In this document: in pieces, positions 36,467 to 46,309 of the stretch
How the letters are laid out: each line of letters begins with the position of its first letter
How positions within the stretch are numbered: position 1 is the stretch's first letter
Assembly: GCF_029193815.1 (NCBI RefSeq)
Contig: NZ_JARFVC010000001.1
Span: forward strand, 62,001-126,000
Reading direction: 5' to 3'
DNA from: Cytobacillus sp. S13-E01
Lineage (GTDB): Bacteria; Bacillota; Bacilli; Bacillales; Bacillaceae_L
Length of the DNA stretch: 64,000 nucleotides
Made by a program: the position numbers and the translations under genes
Notes under the pieces: generated by a model
What the model was told of the DNA's origin: nothing
The model's input: the letters and a program-made list of their open reading frames with translations, nothing else
The model's database searches: none

Positions 36467-38499
36467 TCTATATTCACCACCCCTACACTTTGTACTTCGA
36501 TGTTCGATTCAAGCTCATTATATGAGAGTACAGGTATTTGAGGAAAATACCTTTCAATCATTTGTCTGACATACATTCGTACTGCTGGTGAGCAAAGTAA
36601 TATTGGTGATTGTTCCTGGAGGGATACTTGCTCTATTTGAGTAGCAATTGTTTCAATTATTGTTTGTGAAACTGTAGGATCTAATGATAAATAATTACCA
36701 TGCTCCGTTTGCTGGACGCCTTCAGCAACAGTCTTTTCAACTTTACCTGATAACGTAATTACTTTTAGTGTATCACCATCTACTGCAAGACTATTAGTAA
36801 TTTGGCGAGCTAAGGACTGCCTAACATATTCAGTTAGTAAATCGGTGTCCGTGGACATTCTTCCGTAATCTGCCAATGTTTCGAAAATAATCGGTAAATT
36901 CCTTATTGATACTTTTTCTTTTAACAGTTTAGCCAATACTTTTTGAATGTCACCTATCGTAAGTGGGTTCGGTGTAACTTCATCTACTAAAATAGGATAC
37001 GTCTCTTTTAAATGATCAATAAGTTGTTTCACTTCTTGTCTGCCAATTAACTGATGGCCATTTGCTTTTATCAATTCTGTAATATGAGTAGAAACCACAG
37101 ATGGTGGATCAACTACCGTATAACCTAGCATTTCCGCTTGGTCTTTCATATCTTCTGTTATCCATTTTGCTGGCAAACCAAAAGATGGTTCAATGGTATC
37201 AATTCCTTCTATTGAGTCATCATCAACACCTGGACTCATGGCCAAATAGTGGTCAAGTAATAATTCACCTCTAGCCATTTCACTTCCTTTAATTTTCAAA
37301 CGGTATTCATTAGGCTGTAATTGAATATTATCTCGAATTCGTACGACCGGAATGACTAATCCTAATTCAATTGCTAATTGTCTCCTAATCATAACAATTC
37401 TATCTAGTAGATCTCCCCCTTGATTTGTATCGGCTAGAGGTATTAAACCGTAACCAAATTCAAATTCTATAGGGTCAACATTTAAAAGGTTAACAACACT
37501 TTCAGGACTTTTCATGCCATCAACCTCAAGCTCTACATCCGGATCATCTACTGACTGTATATCATTTACATTTGATCGACCTATTGTGAAAGCACCAAAT
37601 GCGATGATTCCTGCAATCGGAATGGTAAGAATATCATTAATTGGTGTCGATAAACCTAGTAAGAATATTGTAGCAGCAGTTACATACAACATTTTCGGAA
37701 AAGCAAAGAGTTGTGCAGTTATATCTTGTCCTAAGTTGCCGTCTGAAGCTGCTCGTGTTACAACGATCCCTGTAGCAGTCGAAATCAATAATGCTGGTAT
37801 TTGGCTAACGATACCATCACCAACAGTAAGGAGTGTGTATTTTGAAAGTGCCTCTTGAAGTCCTAATCCTTGTTGTGTCATACCTATTATAAAACCAAAA
37901 AGCATATTAATGAGTACGATAATAATTCCTGCTATAGCGTCTCCTTTTACAAACTTACTTGCTCCGTCCATTGCTCCGTAAAAATCTGCTTCTTTACCAA
38001 TTTTCTCACGTCGTTCTCTTGCTTCTTTGTCAGAAATCATCCCTGCATTTAAATCAGCATCAATACTCATCTGTTTTCCCGGCATTGCGTCAAGAGTAAA
38101 ACGTGCTGCAACTTCGGATACACGTTCAGATCCCTTTGTAATTACAACGAACTGAATAATAATTAGGATTAAGAAAACAACAAAACCAACAATTACATTT
38201 CCTCCGACAACAAACGTTCCAAACGTCTCTACAACTCCACCTGCTTCACCATGACTTAAAATAGATCTTGTAGTCGAGACATTTAAACCTAATCTGAATA
38301 GTGTTAATAGCAATAATAACGATGGGAATATTGAAAATTGAAGAGGTTCTTGCATGTTCATTGAGGTGAGTAGGACAAGCAAGGCAAGAGAAATATTTAT
38401 TATGATAAGAATACTTAGCATCCACCCTGGAAAGGGAATGATAAGCATGGCAACAATTAAAATAACACTTAATAGAACAGATAAATCTCTTGCTGACAT
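36463..38499 (-). CDS. flhA: Flagellar type III export gate protein FlhA
   Basis: A 678-residue protein of the FHIPEP family. About eight membrane segments in the first 310 residues are followed by the cytoplasmic domain that binds chaperone-substrate pairs. The FHIPEP-region sequence ARFTLDAMPGKQMSIDADLNAGMI is intact. It forms the nonameric ring of the export gate. It follows flhB after about 40 nt. Confidence 0.98.
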   Translation of the reverse strand: MSARDLSVLLSVILIVAMLIIPFPGWMLSILIIINISLALLVLLTSMNMQEPLQFSIFPSLLLLLTLFRLGLNVSTTRSILSHGEAGGVVETFGTFVVGGNVIVGFVVFLILIIIQFVVITKGSERVSEVAARFTLDAMPGKQMSIDADLNAGMISDKEARERREKIGKEADFYGAMDGASKFVKGDAIAGIIIVLINMLFGFIIGMTQQGLGLQEALSKYTLLTVGDGIVSQIPALLISTATGIVVTRAASDGNLGQDITAQLFAFPKMLYVTAATIFLLGLSTPINDILTIPIAGIIAFGAFTIGRSNVNDIQSVDDPDVELEVDGMKSPESVVNLLNVDPIEFEFGYGLIPLADTNQGGDLLDRIVMIRRQLAIELGLVIPVVRIRDNIQLQPNEYRLKIKGSEMARGELLLDHYLAMSPGVDDDSIEGIDTIEPSFGLPAKWITEDMKDQAEMLGYTVVDPPSVVSTHITELIKANGHQLIGRQEVKQLIDHLKETYPILVDEVTPNPLTIGDIQKVLAKLLKEKVSIRNLPIIFETLADYGRMSTDTDLLTEYVRQSLARQITNSLAVDGDTLKVITLSGKVEKTVAEGVQQTEHGNYLSLDPTVSQTIIETIATQIEQVSLQEQSPILLCSPAVRMYVRQMIERYFPQIPVLSYNELESNIEVQSVGVVNID

Positions 38500-38536
38500 T
38501 GTTTTTCTCTCCCTTAATTTGTCAATCTAATATGTC

Positions 38537-39619
38537 TTACACTTTTTGCTTTAAGCGATACACAAAAGCTAAAATCTCAGCTACTGCTTTAAAAAATTCC
38601 TCTGGAACAGCGTCACCGATTTCTGTTTGACTATATAACGCTCTAGCTAATGGACGATTTTCAACGGTTGCAATGCTGTTTTCTTTTGCAAGCTCCTTAA
38701 TTTTTTGAGCAACAAAATCAACTCCTTTTGCAACTACATATGGTGCGTCCATTTTGTCTTCATCATATTTTAATGCAATTGCATAGTGAGTAGGGTTGGT
38801 AATAACAACATCAGCTTTTGGGACTTCTTGCATCATACGTTGCATTGCCATTTCACGTTGCTTTTGCTTTATTTTCGATTTTATTAACGGGTCCCCTTCA
38901 GACTTCTTATATTCGTCTTTTATATCTTGTTTTGACATTTTAATATTCTTTTCATGGTCGTATTTTTGATATAAATAATCTAGAACAGATAAGAATAAAA
39001 GTGCAAATGCCGCTGAAAGTCCCATTTGGATGGTTAATTTTCCTAAAAATACGAGTGCACTACCCACACTCATCTGTGATAATAGTAATATTTCTTCGAG
39101 TTGAAGCCAAATGACTGTAAATGTAACAGCCCCTACAAAAATAATTTTCAGAATCGATTTTAACATCTCTACTATTGCTCTAATCGAGTAAATTCTCTTA
39201 AACCCTTGAATTGGATCGATTTTATTTAGTTTCATCTGAATTGACTCTATTGAAAATAGGAATCCGATCTGCATTAAATTCGCTGCTACTCCTGCAACAA
39301 TCGCAATGAGCATAATTGGACCTACAACTATTGCAACCTCTGACAATATCTCTAAAAAGAGTCGATGTACACTTTCAACTGTCACATTAATCAGTAGATA
39401 TTCCTGAAATGAATGTGTAAATATATCAATCATCTTATCGCGCATAAATCCACCGATAAATAAGAGTAATAAAAAAATGAAGATTAAAAGAAAGGCTGTA
39501 TTAACATCAGCACTTTTAGCAACCTGACCCTTTTTTCTAGATTCTTGCCGCTTCTTAGGAGTGGCTTTCTCTGTTTTTTCACCTGCAAAAAGCTGCAGAT
39601 CAAGACTTAACCATTCCAT
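38537..39619 (-). CDS. flhB: Flagellar export switch protein FlhB
   Basis: A 360-residue protein with four membrane segments and a C-terminal cytoplasmic domain that self-cleaves at NPTH (seen in DVVITNPTHYAIAL), switching export from hook to filament substrates. The N-terminal LQLFAGEKTEKATPKKRQESRKKGQVAKS is typical. The start lies directly next to the fliR stop. Confidence 0.98.
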   Translation of the reverse strand: MEWLSLDLQLFAGEKTEKATPKKRQESRKKGQVAKSADVNTAFLLIFIFLLLLFIGGFMRDKMIDIFTHSFQEYLLINVTVESVHRLFLEILSEVAIVVGPIMLIAIVAGVAANLMQIGFLFSIESIQMKLNKIDPIQGFKRIYSIRAIVEMLKSILKIIFVGAVTFTVIWLQLEEILLLSQMSVGSALVFLGKLTIQMGLSAAFALLFLSVLDYLYQKYDHEKNIKMSKQDIKDEYKKSEGDPLIKSKIKQKQREMAMQRMMQEVPKADVVITNPTHYAIALKYDEDKMDAPYVVAKGVDFVAQKIKELAKENSIATVENRPLARALYSQTEIGDAVPEEFFKAVAEILAFVYRLKQKV

Positions 39620-40396
39620 CTACCTTCCTCCTAATAATCCCATAAAACCTCTCATTGTATAGATCATACTCTCGAACAGTTGGCCGACTAGCATCATCAT
39701 AACTGACATTACTAAAATCAAAACAATGAAACTTACGACAATCTTTAACGGCAGCCCTACAACGAAAACATTTAATTGTGGTACTGTCTTTGCAACAATA
39801 CCTAATGCAAGGTCAACTAAGAACAATGAGCCTACAACCGGAATCGACATTTGAAAAGCGATGACGAACATTGTGTTAAATACCTTCAAAACAAATTCTA
39901 TTACATTCTCATCTCCAAGTGGTAACGACATCTGATCTAACGGGATGAACTGATAGCTATAAAAAACTCCATCTAACAATAAATGATGTCCGTTTACAGA
40001 AAGTAATAGTAATAAAGCAAAGGTATATAAATACTGGCCAATAAGTGGACTTTGTGCACCAGTTTGTGGATCTATTACGTTTGCAATTGCAAATCCCATT
40101 TGAAAGTCGATAAATCCACCAGCAATTTGAATTGCAGAAATAACCATAAAAGCAATTAATCCTATAGCAAGTCCAACCATCGCTTCTTTTATGACTAACA
40201 TAAAATAAAAACCGTCGATAGAAATGACTGGATAATCAATTGTAAAAAACATTATCCAAGATAGAAAAAATGCAAAACCAATTTTATGGGGTGCTGGAAT
40301 CGTTCGATACGAGAATAACGGTAATGTTGCAAAAAAACAGGTAACTCTAACAAGTACTAAAAGAAAAGCAGGATAACTCGTATATAATTCAAGCAT
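39620..40396 (-). CDS. fliR: Flagellar export protein FliR
   Basis: A 258-residue membrane protein of the export gate core, with about six hydrophobic segments. The motif GGFIDFQMGFAIANVIDPQTGAQSPLIGQYLYTFALLLLL is characteristic. It assembles with FliP and FliQ in the basal body core and abuts flhB; in some bacteria the two are fused. Confidence 0.97.
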   Translation of the reverse strand: MLELYTSYPAFLLVLVRVTCFFATLPLFSYRTIPAPHKIGFAFFLSWIMFFTIDYPVISIDGFYFMLVIKEAMVGLAIGLIAFMVISAIQIAGGFIDFQMGFAIANVIDPQTGAQSPLIGQYLYTFALLLLLSVNGHHLLLDGVFYSYQFIPLDQMSLPLGDENVIEFVLKVFNTMFVIAFQMSIPVVGSLFLVDLALGIVAKTVPQLNVFVVGLPLKIVVSFIVLILVMSVMMMLVGQLFESMIYTMRGFMGLLGGR

Positions 40397-40400
40397 CCTA

Positions 40401-40670
40401 TCAACCTACGAATCTTGTTAAGTTATTAAAGATATCATAGGTATATGTCAACATATGTGTTAACATCCAAGGACCGAAAAATATTAAGCCAACTAATACG
40501 GCAACAATTTTAGGTACGAAAGCAAGTGTTTGCTCTTGGATTTGAGTGGTAGCTTGAAAGACACTTATTATGAGCCCAACAACTAGGGCTAAGACTAATA
40601 ATGGGCCACTAATTAATAATGTCGTATAAACACCTTTTTCGGCCATAGAAATTACAAATTCAGGACTCAT
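40401..40670 (-). CDS. fliQ: Flagellar export protein FliQ
   Basis: An 89-residue protein with two membrane helices. The motif LISVFQATTQIQEQTLAFVPKI is the family hallmark. It forms part of the FliPQR export channel. It lies 16 nt after fliP and 4 nt before fliR. Confidence 0.97.
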   Translation of the reverse strand: MSPEFVISMAEKGVYTTLLISGPLLVLALVVGLIISVFQATTQIQEQTLAFVPKIVAVLVGLIFFGPWMLTHMLTYTYDIFNNLTRFVG

Positions 40671-40686
40671 TATTTTCCACCTTCTT

Positions 40687-41352
40687 TTAAAAGCTCTGCA
40701 AGAGAGACTTAACTATTAAATACCATCCATCAACTAAGACAAACAATAATATTTTAAATGGCAATGAAATCATGACAGGAGGTAACATCATCATACCCAT
40801 TGACATTAATACACTTGCAACCACCATATCGATTACTAAAAATGGAATAAAAATCATAAATCCGATTTGAAAAGCTGTCTTTAATTCACTTATCGCATAT
40901 GCAGGTACAAGTGCTATCAATGGAATGTCTGCTACTGACGTTGGGCGTTCACTTCCTGAATAATTAAGGAATAACGCCAGATCTTTTTGTCTTGTATGCT
41001 TACTCATGAATTCCTTAAATGGTAGCGATGCTCTTTCATATGCTTCCTCAAGATTTATTTCTTCATTAAATAAAGGTGTTAAAGCCTGGTCATTTACTTC
41101 TGAAAACACAGGAGCCATTATAAAAAATGTTAAAAACAAAGCTAGCCCTATAAGCACTTGATTGGGTGGCATCTGCTGAGTAGCAAGTGACGTTCTCACA
41201 AAGGATAACACAATGATAATTCTAGTAAAGCTCGTCATTAGAATTAAAATGCTTGGTGCAATTGTTAAAACTGTTAATAAAAGGAACATTTTAACAGATG
41301 TCGATACATTTTCGGGGGCGCTGGTATTAAAAAACTCCATAAATTCATTCAT
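40687..41352 (-). CDS. fliP: Flagellar export protein FliP
   Basis: A 221-residue export channel subunit with four hydrophobic segments. Key segments are LMTSFTRIIIVLSFVRTSLATQQMPPNQVLIGLALFLTFF and the C-terminal VASVLMSMGMMMLPPVMISLPFKILLFVLVDGW. The N-terminal hydrophobic stretch may be a cleavable signal. The ATG overlaps the fliZ TGA (ATGA), indicating coupling. Confidence 0.97.
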   Translation of the reverse strand: MNEFMEFFNTSAPENVSTSVKMFLLLTVLTIAPSILILMTSFTRIIIVLSFVRTSLATQQMPPNQVLIGLALFLTFFIMAPVFSEVNDQALTPLFNEEINLEEAYERASLPFKEFMSKHTRQKDLALFLNYSGSERPTSVADIPLIALVPAYAISELKTAFQIGFMIFIPFLVIDMVVASVLMSMGMMMLPPVMISLPFKILLFVLVDGWYLIVKSLLQSF

Positions 41353-42017
41353 TCTTTACTAGACCCCTTTTTCGAAAACTCATCTAACATTTTTTTCCTG
41401 CCTTTTGATATTTCAGTTAATTGCTCCTTAAGAATCGACTGAAATTGATCAGCATTCCCTTTTGTTTTGTTCTTTTTATGTGAAACTAATTTAGTAAGTA
41501 AATCTCGAGGTTGTACTAAGTGATCTAATCTTGTGTTGTGCTCCTCAAGGATTTCCTTAATCTCTTCGCTATCGTCTATCTCTTTTAGTAACTGAATAGA
41601 GTCGCCCACTCCAACTACTAATATGCGATCTCCAACTTTTACAAGTTGAATTGAACGGTTCGTACCTAAACTAGTACCACCTATATTTTCAATATATTTG
41701 TCTTTATTAAAAAGTCGATTTTTCTTATTAATCAATTTTAAAACAAAATAAATAAGTGCAATAATGAAAATCGTTGCAAAAATCATTTTAATAAATTCCC
41801 ATGCAGAGAATTGATTTGATGAGGTTGTAAGTTCACTCTCATTCTGATCCAATTCTCTACTAGGTGTGTTATTTTCATCATTTTGCTCTTCTGGTTGCTG
41901 AATCCACTCTATTACATTCTTATTTGTTTGCTGAGCACTGATTTCACTAGAAAAAGAAATTAAAAGTGCAAAAATTAAGATAAAAATCCTACTATAGATT
42001 GTTAATCGCTGTAGCAA
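41349..42017 (-). CDS. fliZ: Flagellar biosynthesis protein FliZ (FliO-like)
   Basis: A 222-residue protein. The N-terminal signal-like segment (about 8-28) is followed by an acidic, Gln/Asn-rich region and a central membrane helix (about 75-97). A FliO-like cytoplasmic part has GGTSLGTNRSIQLVKVGDRILVVGVGDSIQLL. In B. subtilis the gene at this place is fliZ, and the family supports FliP complex assembly. It lies between cheY and fliP. Confidence 0.92.
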   Translation of the reverse strand: MLQRLTIYSRIFILIFALLISFSSEISAQQTNKNVIEWIQQPEEQNDENNTPSRELDQNESELTTSSNQFSAWEFIKMIFATIFIIALIYFVLKLINKKNRLFNKDKYIENIGGTSLGTNRSIQLVKVGDRILVVGVGDSIQLLKEIDDSEEIKEILEEHNTRLDHLVQPRDLLTKLVSHKKNKTKGNADQFQSILKEQLTEISKGRKKMLDEFSKKGSSKE

Positions 42018-42042
42018 AATCAGCCACCTTCTTACGTTTAGA

Positions 42043-42405
42043 TTAGCTTAACGTTTTACTAATAGCTTCAATAACACGGTCAGCTTGGAAAGGTTTCACA
42101 ATAAAATCTTTTGCACCCGCTTGGATTGCATCAATTACCATTGCTTGCTGGCCCATAGCTGAACACATAATCACTTTAGCGTTTGGGTTTATTTTCTTAA
42201 TTTCTTTTAATGCAGTAATTCCATCCATTTCTGGCATTGTAATATCCATTGTTACTAAATCAGGTTGATGTTCTTGATATTTTTCAACCGCTTGTGCACC
42301 ATCTGCTGCTTCACCTACAACTTCATATCCATTTTTTGAAAGGATATCCTTTATCATCATTCTCATAAATGCTGCGTCGTCTACAATTAAAATTCTGTGT
42401 GCCAT
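42043..42405 (-). CDS. cheY: Chemotaxis response regulator CheY
   Basis: A 120-residue single-domain receiver. The acid pair is D9-D10, the phosphorylated residue is D54 in VTMDITMPEM, and the conserved lysine is in FIVKPF. Phospho-CheY binds the switch proteins FliM and FliY to bias rotation (counter-clockwise in B. subtilis). Sitting between fliY and fliZ is the usual Bacillus arrangement. Confidence 0.98.
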   Translation of the reverse strand: MAHRILIVDDAAFMRMMIKDILSKNGYEVVGEAADGAQAVEKYQEHQPDLVTMDITMPEMDGITALKEIKKINPNAKVIMCSAMGQQAMVIDAIQAGAKDFIVKPFQADRVIEAISKTLS

Positions 42406-42420
42406 GTAAAATCCCCCTAC

Positions 42421-43656
42421 TTATCTTAGTTTATTTATTCTATCTTTTTGACTGATAATATCTGTAATGCGAACACCAAAGTTTTCATCAATTACAACTA
42501 CTTCTCCTTTAGCAACCAATTTATTGTTAACCAAAACATCTACTGGTTCGCCTGCTAATTTATCAAGTTCAATAATGGAGCCTGTCGACAATTCAAGTAT
42601 CTCTTTTATTGAGCGCTTTGTTCTTCCTAGTTCAACAGTTACCTGCAATGGAATATCTAAAAGCATATCTAGGTTTTTTGCTTCTGATTCTCCTAGCTGC
42701 ACCTGCTCAAAGTTAGAAAAAACGGCAGGTTGTACACTTGTCGGTTGTGCTGACGGCATATTAAAATTGCTTCCAATATGCTGTGGCCCTGAATAACTGT
42801 TTTGTTGAGGATGCCCTGTTCCGTACATTGGTTGTGTTGGTTGCTGGTGAATACTTGGTTGTGCATAGTCATACTCCCGGCTTTGTTGCATAGCTTGAGA
42901 ACTATATTCTCGTGTCACTGCTGGTTCATATCTGTCAACTTGAGCAGTTGGAGCTACTTCATTCAACGCAGATGGGTTTAAAAGTTCATCCACCAACGCT
43001 TTAGCAAACTCAACAGGGATCACTTGCATAATATTAGAGTCTATTAAATCACCTATTTTCAAACGAAATGAAATTTTAACTAATGTTTCGTCTGATGGGA
43101 TTTTCTCGGCTCCCTCTCCTTCTTTTAAATCTAGTAAATCAATACTCGGTGGAGAGATATCTACCTTTTTATTAAACACAGTGGACATTGATGTAGCCGC
43201 AGACCCCATCATTTGATTCATCGCCTCTTGTACAGCACTTAATTGGATCTCTCCCAATAAGTCAGCAGGATTCTTACCATCACCACCTAACATTAAATCA
43301 GCGATAATTGCAGCATCACTTTGTTTAATTACCAGTAAATTTGCTCCAGTAAACCCTTCTGTGTAACTCACATGAATCGCAACGTAGGGTTGTGGAAATT
43401 CATCAGACAATTTACTCTTTTGAACAACTAATACGCTTGGTGTAGTAATGTCTACTTTTTGATTTAATAGTGTAGAAAGTGCAGTTGCAGAACTTCCAAA
43501 AGAAATATTACCAATTTCTCCTAGCGCATCTTCTTCCATGGAAGTAAGGTAATCTTCAACTGGGGAACGATCACCATTATCTTCATCGTCATTATCAAAA
43601 TCTGTGGTGCCTCTTAATAGTGCATCAATTTCATCTTGTGATAACATATCACTCAT
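42421..43656 (-). CDS. fliY: Flagellar switch protein and CheY-P phosphatase FliY
   Basis: A 411-residue protein. The N-terminal CheY-binding peptide LSQDEIDALLRG is followed by a CheC-like phosphatase module with two active-site helices (EDALGEIGNISFGSSATALS and VQEAMNQMMGSAATSMSTVF). A Pro/Gln-rich linker (about 225-310) and a C-terminal SpoA/FliN domain with LDIPLQVTVELGRTKRSIKEIL complete it. It is part of the C ring. The start overlaps the fliM stop by 8 bp. Confidence 0.97.
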   Translation of the reverse strand: MSDMLSQDEIDALLRGTTDFDNDDEDNGDRSPVEDYLTSMEEDALGEIGNISFGSSATALSTLLNQKVDITTPSVLVVQKSKLSDEFPQPYVAIHVSYTEGFTGANLLVIKQSDAAIIADLMLGGDGKNPADLLGEIQLSAVQEAMNQMMGSAATSMSTVFNKKVDISPPSIDLLDLKEGEGAEKIPSDETLVKISFRLKIGDLIDSNIMQVIPVEFAKALVDELLNPSALNEVAPTAQVDRYEPAVTREYSSQAMQQSREYDYAQPSIHQQPTQPMYGTGHPQQNSYSGPQHIGSNFNMPSAQPTSVQPAVFSNFEQVQLGESEAKNLDMLLDIPLQVTVELGRTKRSIKEILELSTGSIIELDKLAGEPVDVLVNNKLVAKGEVVVIDENFGVRITDIISQKDRINKLR

Positions 43657-44647
43657 CGTCGTCGTTCCCCCCTTTTATTTCATTAATTATTTGTATCGCT
43701 AGCTTTTTATTAACTTTACCAGCTTGTCCTAGAAATTTAGGTGAATCAGCGACGCTAATCGTCAATGGCTTACCTATTACTTGATCAAGTTGAATAACAT
43801 CTCCAATATCAAGCATTAAAAATTCCTGAATTGCTATGTCTGATGTCCCTAATTGGGCAATAACCGGTAAGTCAGCATTTTTGATTTGTTTTTTAATAGC
43901 TTCAATATCATGTGGGGCGCTTTCTTTCTTAATATTTTGCATCCAATAATGTGCTGATAGCTTTGGAATAATAGGTTCTAACACAACATGAGGGATGCAG
44001 ATAGTTATCATTCCACTTGTCTCACCAATTTGTGTGTTTAATGATATGACAACAACTGTTTCATTAGGCGAAACCATTTGAAGGAATTGTGGATTCACTT
44101 CAAATTCAGCCAACATCGGATCAATCTCAGCAACTGAATCCCACGCCTCACGTAAATTTTCGAAAGCTTTTTCAAACATATTAGACATTATTTTCGTTTC
44201 AATTTCAGTCAAATTTTCTACCTTGTTAACACTAACACCACGCCCACCTAGCATTCGATCCATCATCGCATAAGCAATATTTGGGTTTACCTCAAGAAGT
44301 ATTCGACCATCTAATGGCGGAACCTCGAATACATTCAAGATCGTAACCTTTGGTATAGATCGAATAAATTCTTCATAGGGAATTTGATCCGCAGATCCTA
44401 CGGTAATTTGCACATACGTTCTAAGTTGTGCAGAAAAATAAGTGGTTAATAGTCTAGCGAAATTTTCGTGAATCCTAGTTAAGCTTCGAACTTGATCCTT
44501 TGAAAATCGTAAGGCACGCTTAAAATCATATACTTTAACCTTTTTTACTGCTTCTTCCTTTTTTAGTTCATCTGCATTCATCTCACCTGTAGAAATTGCT
44601 GATAACAAGGCGTCTATTTCACTCTGTGATAAAACCTCTGCTGACAT
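43649..44647 (-). CDS. fliM: Flagellar motor switch protein FliM
   Basis: A 332-residue C-ring protein. The N-terminal LSQSEIDALLSA binds CheY-P. The central domain includes RFSKDQVRSLTRIHENFARLL and DRMLGGRG, and the C-terminal SpoA domain binds FliY/FliN. The region is complete. It follows fliL after about 40 nt. Confidence 0.98.
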   Translation of the reverse strand: MSAEVLSQSEIDALLSAISTGEMNADELKKEEAVKKVKVYDFKRALRFSKDQVRSLTRIHENFARLLTTYFSAQLRTYVQITVGSADQIPYEEFIRSIPKVTILNVFEVPPLDGRILLEVNPNIAYAMMDRMLGGRGVSVNKVENLTEIETKIMSNMFEKAFENLREAWDSVAEIDPMLAEFEVNPQFLQMVSPNETVVVISLNTQIGETSGMITICIPHVVLEPIIPKLSAHYWMQNIKKESAPHDIEAIKKQIKNADLPVIAQLGTSDIAIQEFLMLDIGDVIQLDQVIGKPLTISVADSPKFLGQAGKVNKKLAIQIINEIKGGNDDDE

Positions 44648-44687
44648 ATTGCTTCACCTCCATACTCCATACCTTTAGCTGTCAATA

Positions 44688-45113
44688 TTATTGAGGGAGA
44701 AAGGAGGTTGCATAAACACTCACGATTGTACCCTCTTGCATGAGTTCATTTATACGGTCTTTCAACTTATTCTCTAGTGAGGAAATCCCTTCTTCCCCGT
44801 CAAATTGTTCAAGCGTCATTTCTGACAATTCTTTAATGAGAATATTTTGTACTTGAAAACCACGTTTTTCTAACTCTTCTTTCGCTTTCTTACTATCAGT
44901 CTGTATATTAAAGGAAATACGAATATACCCTTTCGTCTTTAGCTTAGTGGTTATCTCGGGTATTTCAACAGTTGCTTCAACAACTTCATCAATTGATGGC
45001 TCTTTCTGTTCTTCATCACCTGGAAACTTCATTAAAACGATAAATGCTGTAGTACCAACTAAAGTAATTGCACTAATAATAATTAACATTATTGTGAGTA
45101 GCTTATTTTTCAC
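44688..45113 (-). CDS. fliL: Flagellar basal body-associated protein FliL
   Basis: A 141-residue protein with one N-terminal membrane helix (about 4-28) and an extracytoplasmic domain. It associates with stator units and supports torque. The start is GTG at 45111-45113, preceded by GGAGGGATC. The gene directly follows flbD. Confidence 0.95.
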   Translation of the reverse strand: MKNKLLTIMLIIISAITLVGTTAFIVLMKFPGDEEQKEPSIDEVVEATVEIPEITTKLKTKGYIRISFNIQTDSKKAKEELEKRGFQVQNILIKELSEMTLEQFDGEEGISSLENKLKDRINELMQEGTIVSVYATSFLPQ

Positions 45114-45115
45114 AA

Positions 45116-45328
45116 TTATGATCCCTCCGTGTCGCTTTGAAGGCCTAACACATTCACACTGTGGTAAAAATCTCTTACCCTTAGCATAACACCCTCCTCA
45201 GATTCCCTCACGACAAACTTTTTACCATTTGTCAAAGTGATTGTTGTATCCGGAAATGATTCTACCTGTTCGATATACAAAGCATTTAATGTAAAAGGCT
45301 TACCATTTAATCGAGTTAGCTTAATCAA
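45116..45328 (-). CDS. swrD: FlbD-family protein (SwrD-like)
   Basis: A 70-residue protein beginning MIKLTRLNGKPFTLNALYIEQVESFPDTTITLTNGKKFVVRES, the FlbD family pattern. In B. subtilis the protein at this place (YlzI, SwrD) raises flagellar torque and is needed for swarming. It lies between flgE and fliL. Confidence 0.93.
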   Translation of the reverse strand: MIKLTRLNGKPFTLNALYIEQVESFPDTTITLTNGKKFVVRESEEGVMLRVRDFYHSVNVLGLQSDTEGS

Positions 45329-45375
45329 AATACTTCAGGGGCTAAGGAGAACACCTAGCCCCTTACCTCCCTTAT

Positions 45376-46233
45376 CTATCGTTTAAGATTAACTAGTTCT
45401 TGTAAAATTTCATCAGATGTTGTAATGATACGAGTATTAGCCTGGAATCCACGCTGTGCCACAATCATGTCCGTGAATTCCTCTGAAAGATCGACGTTTG
45501 ACATTTCTAGTGCACCTGAAACGAGAGAGCCTGCGCCTCCAGTTCCTGGGATATTAAAGTCGTTTATATCAATTGTCCCGCTATCATCACCGTCTGACGA
45601 ACCTGAGTTACTCGTTTCTTGATATAAATTATCTCCAACTTTATCTAAACCACCTGTATTAGGAAACTTAGCAATTAGGATCTGACCCGCAACTAATAAT
45701 TCACCATTTTCTATAAAAGTCACTTTTCCATCACTACCTATACTAAAACTTTGAGCAGTTTTAGGGATAACAATTTCACCTAATGTATCAGCTAATACAT
45801 CATCAGCAGGATCATTTCCTTGATTACCTTGAACTAGCAATCCATCGGAATTTACCAGAGTACCATTTTCATCCATGTAAAAATTACCAGCTCTTGTAAA
45901 GAAATTATTAATTCCATCATTCACAATAAAAAAGCCATCTCCAGAAATTCCTAAATCTAGCGGACGTCCAGTAGTTTGTAAACTCCCCTGTGTATGAATC
46001 GTATCAATTGAGCCTAATTGAGAACCAAGACCAACTTGCTTTGGGTTAACCCCACCTTTAGTATCAGAGGGCGCTGAAGCCCCAGCTATCTGCTGACTCA
46101 CAAGATCCTTAAACGTCGTCCGACCCTTTTTATACCCATATGTGTTTACGTTCGCAATGTTATTTCCGATTACATCTAGCTTTACTTGGAAGTTTTTCAT
46201 TCCACCGATTCCTGAGTACATTGATCTTAACAT
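45376..46233 (-). CDS. flgE: Flagellar hook protein FlgE
   Basis: A 285-residue axial protein. The N-terminal LRSMYSGIGGMKNFQVKLDVIGNNIANVNTYGYKKGR and C-terminal MSNVDLSEEFTDMIVAQRGFQANTRIITTSDEILQELVNLKR regions pair in the axial coiled coil. The centre has a Gly/Ser/Asp-rich variable part (about 205-235). B. subtilis literature once called this gene flgG. The length fits the short hook proteins of Bacilli. Confidence 0.95.
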   Translation of the reverse strand: MLRSMYSGIGGMKNFQVKLDVIGNNIANVNTYGYKKGRTTFKDLVSQQIAGASAPSDTKGGVNPKQVGLGSQLGSIDTIHTQGSLQTTGRPLDLGISGDGFFIVNDGINNFFTRAGNFYMDENGTLVNSDGLLVQGNQGNDPADDVLADTLGEIVIPKTAQSFSIGSDGKVTFIENGELLVAGQILIAKFPNTGGLDKVGDNLYQETSNSGSSDGDDSGTIDINDFNIPGTGGAGSLVSGALEMSNVDLSEEFTDMIVAQRGFQANTRIITTSDEILQELVNLKR

Positions 46234-46309
46234 TTGTTAACTCTCCCCTCGTTTAGCCTGCTTCTGTCATTTGGCAGGACAATTGGCTTCCTTTACGGTC
46301 CAGCCTCTA